Assembly: GCF_910596095.1 (NCBI RefSeq) | Contig: NC_056535.1 | Span: 5,799,001-5,863,000, forward strand | Length of the DNA stretch: 64,000 nt | Direction: 5' to 3' | DNA from: Thunnus maccoyii | Taxonomy: Eukaryota > Chordata > Actinopteri > Scombriformes > Scombridae | In this document: in pieces, positions 61,704 through 64,000 of the stretch | Numbering within the stretch: position 1 is the stretch's first letter | Layout: every line of letters begins with the position of its first letter | Notes under the pieces: model-generated | The model's input: only the letters and a program-made list of their open reading frames with translations | Databases searched by the model: none | Told to the model about the DNA's origin: nothing | Position numbers and translations under genes: made by a program

Positions 61704-62483
61704 GATGTCTCTCATCTTTACTTCAACATGTTACACACGGAACATTTTCTTGCTGTTGTTGTTTCTTCCTGACTTTCTGCTGTTGTACTTTGTGGTGAAG
61801 AAAAGTACATGTCCTGTAGATTTAATACAGTTTTTTGAACAAGTCATTAGTAATCAAAACCTTAACAGTATAGCTCTGTTAATAACTTTAGCAGGGACAA
61901 TTTGAGAGAGAAAGGTGCTTTTAGATTTAGTCTCATTCCAAAGGCCTCACATGAGGCCTGAAAAACAAAGTATAAATTACATTTCATTGTATTATTGTCA
62001 CTTAAACATATTTGAAAAGAACAATTAATGTAAAATTGAAAACAAATCACGGCTACTTTTGCTATCGGTGAAAGAGATGGTTTTACATTGCATAATGTGT
62101 CTGTGTAATTAAACAGTATTTTAAAGTTGTGGAGAGCACAAACACTCAGGTTGCACCTCCGTATGTAAAAATCAGTTGTATAACTAATTCAGACAAGTTG
62201 ATCAGTAATGCCTTTAGGGATGAGGGATCCATGTTGTTAAAATGTTGAGTGAACATTGTCTTGTATGATCTGTTTAGCATGTGTGTACAGTAATGATATG
62301 CAGGGTGAGGACCTGCCTCATACAGGAGTACAGTAGACATCCGACAGGTGAAATGTTATGCTTGCAGGAATGGGTGGTGTACAGTTGATGGCAAGGGCGT
62401 ACATAACATGTTATTGGCACTGTATGTAAATATTTGGTGTTGTATGTTTTTACTTCATCATACAAGTTTTTGCTAAGAATTTA

Positions 62484-62489
62484 AATAAA
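62484..62489 (+). terminator. mybl2 poly(A) signal
   Basis: AATAAA 781 bp after the stop codon, giving a 3' UTR of roughly 0.8 kb. No earlier AATAAA was noticed after the stop. Confidence 0.6.
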
Positions 62490-62907
62490 AGAATTGTATG
62501 TGTAATATGTATTTAATTCATGCTGCTGTGGTACAAAGCTAATTTTTATGGCTAGATTTTCTTTCTTTTTTTTTCAGATTTTCCATTAACCTGCTTTTTC
62601 AGTACTTGTAAATAAGTCGGTACAGGGAGATAAGTTAGAAAATAAGTATATGGAACCCTATGTTTTATTATTAACACGCTGTCTGTAGTCTACTTTTTTG
62701 GTTATAAATAAGCTCATTTTTTTAGCCAAGGAAGAAAATGTACTGAAAAGGTGTTGTGTAGCCTTCTGGTCTAATTTGTGTCAGTTTAGAGGTCCTTGAT
62801 GTGAAAAAGTTTAAGAACCACTGTTAAAGGATATTAAATATATTATTTGTTTATCATTACTAAAGGCCATGTCATGGCCTGCATGTACAGTATTAGTGCA
62901 TTACAAC

Positions 62908-62960
62908 CATGGATGTATCAAAAGATCTTATGTTGATATAAGATCTTATATACATCCATG
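62908..62960. repeat. 53-nt imperfect hairpin
   Basis: CATGGATGTAT pairs with ATACATCCATG, and inside it AAGATCTTAT pairs with ATAAGATCTT around a 6-nt loop. It is probably the tip of an old MITE between mybl2 and rpn2. Confidence 0.75.
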
Positions 62961-63356
62961 ATTACCACAGCCATAAACATATATACATCTACATACATAT
63001 ACATGTGTGTCTATGACCACAGCTAATAACTGGAAATAACTGCTGTCGTGCTTTCATTTTGAAATGCGGAATGCACAGCCGGATATTAATCCTCTGATGA
63101 CGTCTGATGACAGCTCACACCGGAACAAGGGACAGGGGATAAACAATTACAGGTTCAAAGGGCTTTATTAAAATATTTAAACGAAACAGGTTTATTATCC
63201 AGAATACATCTCGTTTATAACGTTTTTTTTCGTTGTTTGGTTTCGTTTTGTTTGTTTGTTAGTGTTTATTGTTTAAAGTCATGATGTTCCACACTCCGTT
63301 ACAGTAGGTGGCGGCATACTTGTAGTCCGCCAGCAAAACCAAAGAAGAAGAAGACA

Positions 63357-63364
63357 CCGGAAGC
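63357..63364. promoter_or_regulatory. ETS-type site just upstream of rpn2
   Basis: CCGGAAGC lies about 40 bp before the proposed rpn2 start codon in a TATA-less, CpG-containing stretch, as expected of a housekeeping promoter. Confidence 0.35.
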
Positions 63365-63403
63365 AAACGTCGGTTTTGGTGACGCTGCATTAGACTGCAA
63401 GAC

Positions 63404-64000
63404 ATGGACCGGTCTAGTAAGTGAATTACTAAATTAACAGTGAATACAATGTTATTTTTCTGTTTGTTTTATGCGTTATACATCGTGTATGCTATTAGGG
63501 AGTTCCCTGTTGTAGAATTTAGGGAAAGAAATTCATGCAGTGTGCTGCTTCCTACTGACGTTAGCAAGCTTGCCTCCTAGCTAATGAACGAGCCAGCGCT
63601 AACTCGATGAATGAATAAAACGTTATATCATCAGGAAAGAGATAGTGTGGTGTAAAAATATATTTTGTTGTTTTCAACCCACTGTGGTAAACACGATTCA
63701 GCCAGCTAGCGGCTCATCTTGTCTCCGTTGTACGTTATGTCCGCAGGGCTGCTCGGGTTGTTCATCCTCAGCCTGGCTCTCTCTGGAGCTCAGGCGCTCA
63801 CACCCGCTCACTACCTCTCCCTGTCCGATGTGGCCCGACTGCAGAGCCTCCTTAGCCAGCAATTCACTGACCTGGAGTCTGCATACTATTCGGTTGTTGG
63901 TCTGACCAAGCTTGGAGCGACTGTTCCCGATCATAAGGTAAAAAAAAATAAAAAAAAATGACTCGGTTATACGTGGTTATGCTGCGACAAGACTGAACAT
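63404..64000 (+). CDS. rpn2: rpn2, ribophorin II, oligosaccharyltransferase subunit (5' two exons; runs off window)
   Basis: RPN2 is an ER-membrane subunit of the oligosaccharyltransferase that N-glycosylates nascent proteins. Exon 1 (63404-63416, only 13 nt: MDRS plus one base) joins in phase to exon 2 (63747-63937), which ends at AAG before GTAAAA. Exon 2 gives a hydrophobic signal peptide GLFILSLALSGAQA, then LTPAHYLSLSDVARLQSLL and FTDLESAYYSVVGLTKLGA. These align well with the mature N-terminus of ribophorin II (LTPTHYL..., NLESAFYSIVGLSSLGA...). An unspliced alternative start exists at 63739 (MSAGLLGLF), in frame with exon 2. The remaining exons lie to the right. Position 63938 onward is intron. 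Confidence 0.9.

Noticed and set aside
1-64000. CRISPR arrays, tRNA or rRNA genes, bacterial-type operons
   Set aside because: None seen; the spliced vertebrate genes make bacterial features implausible.

Overview
The window looks like nuclear DNA of a ray-finned (probably percomorph) fish. Vertebrate genes are split by GT-AG introns, the introns carry dispersed repeats typical of teleosts (Tc1/mariner and hAT remnants, MITEs, LINE tails), and there are long CA/GT and GA microsatellites. All protein matches were recognised by eye from translated exons; no database search was run.

Layout. (1) 1393-32930, minus strand: eight coding exons of phactr3, a phosphatase-1 and actin regulator. The 3' exons lie beyond the left edge, and intron 1 is about 25.6 kb and full of repeats. 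(2) 33.0-39.1 kb: intergenic and repeat-rich. (3) 39122-44059, plus: complete six-exon acot8, peroxisomal acyl-CoA thioesterase 8, ending in the peroxisomal signal SKL. (4) 46577-47245, plus: a decayed, intron-containing relic of an SR splicing factor gene (srsf6-like). (5) 49013-49642, minus: the 3' exons of an unidentified gene. (6) 50888-53629, plus: complete 13-exon ift52, with a near-consensus RFX X-box about 0.53 kb upstream. (7) 54126-54877, minus: last two exons of an unidentified Ser/Pro-rich gene whose poly(A) signal sits within 15 bp of that of ift52. (8) 55826-61703, plus: complete 15-exon mybl2 (B-Myb). (9) 63404 to the right edge, plus: first two exons of rpn2 (oligosaccharyltransferase subunit ribophorin II).

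The recognised genes are not one pathway. Their human counterparts all lie on chromosome 20q, and SRSF6, IFT52 and MYBL2 are close neighbours there. The window is therefore best read as a conserved vertebrate linkage block. The most informative items that ordinary annotation would miss are the srsf6-like fossil at its ancestral position, the unnamed minus-strand genes beside ift52, an 876-bp foldback structure at 21.2-22.1 kb, an intact-ended hAT element with a perfect 8-bp target duplication, and a coding-like GC-rich island inside phactr3 intron 1.
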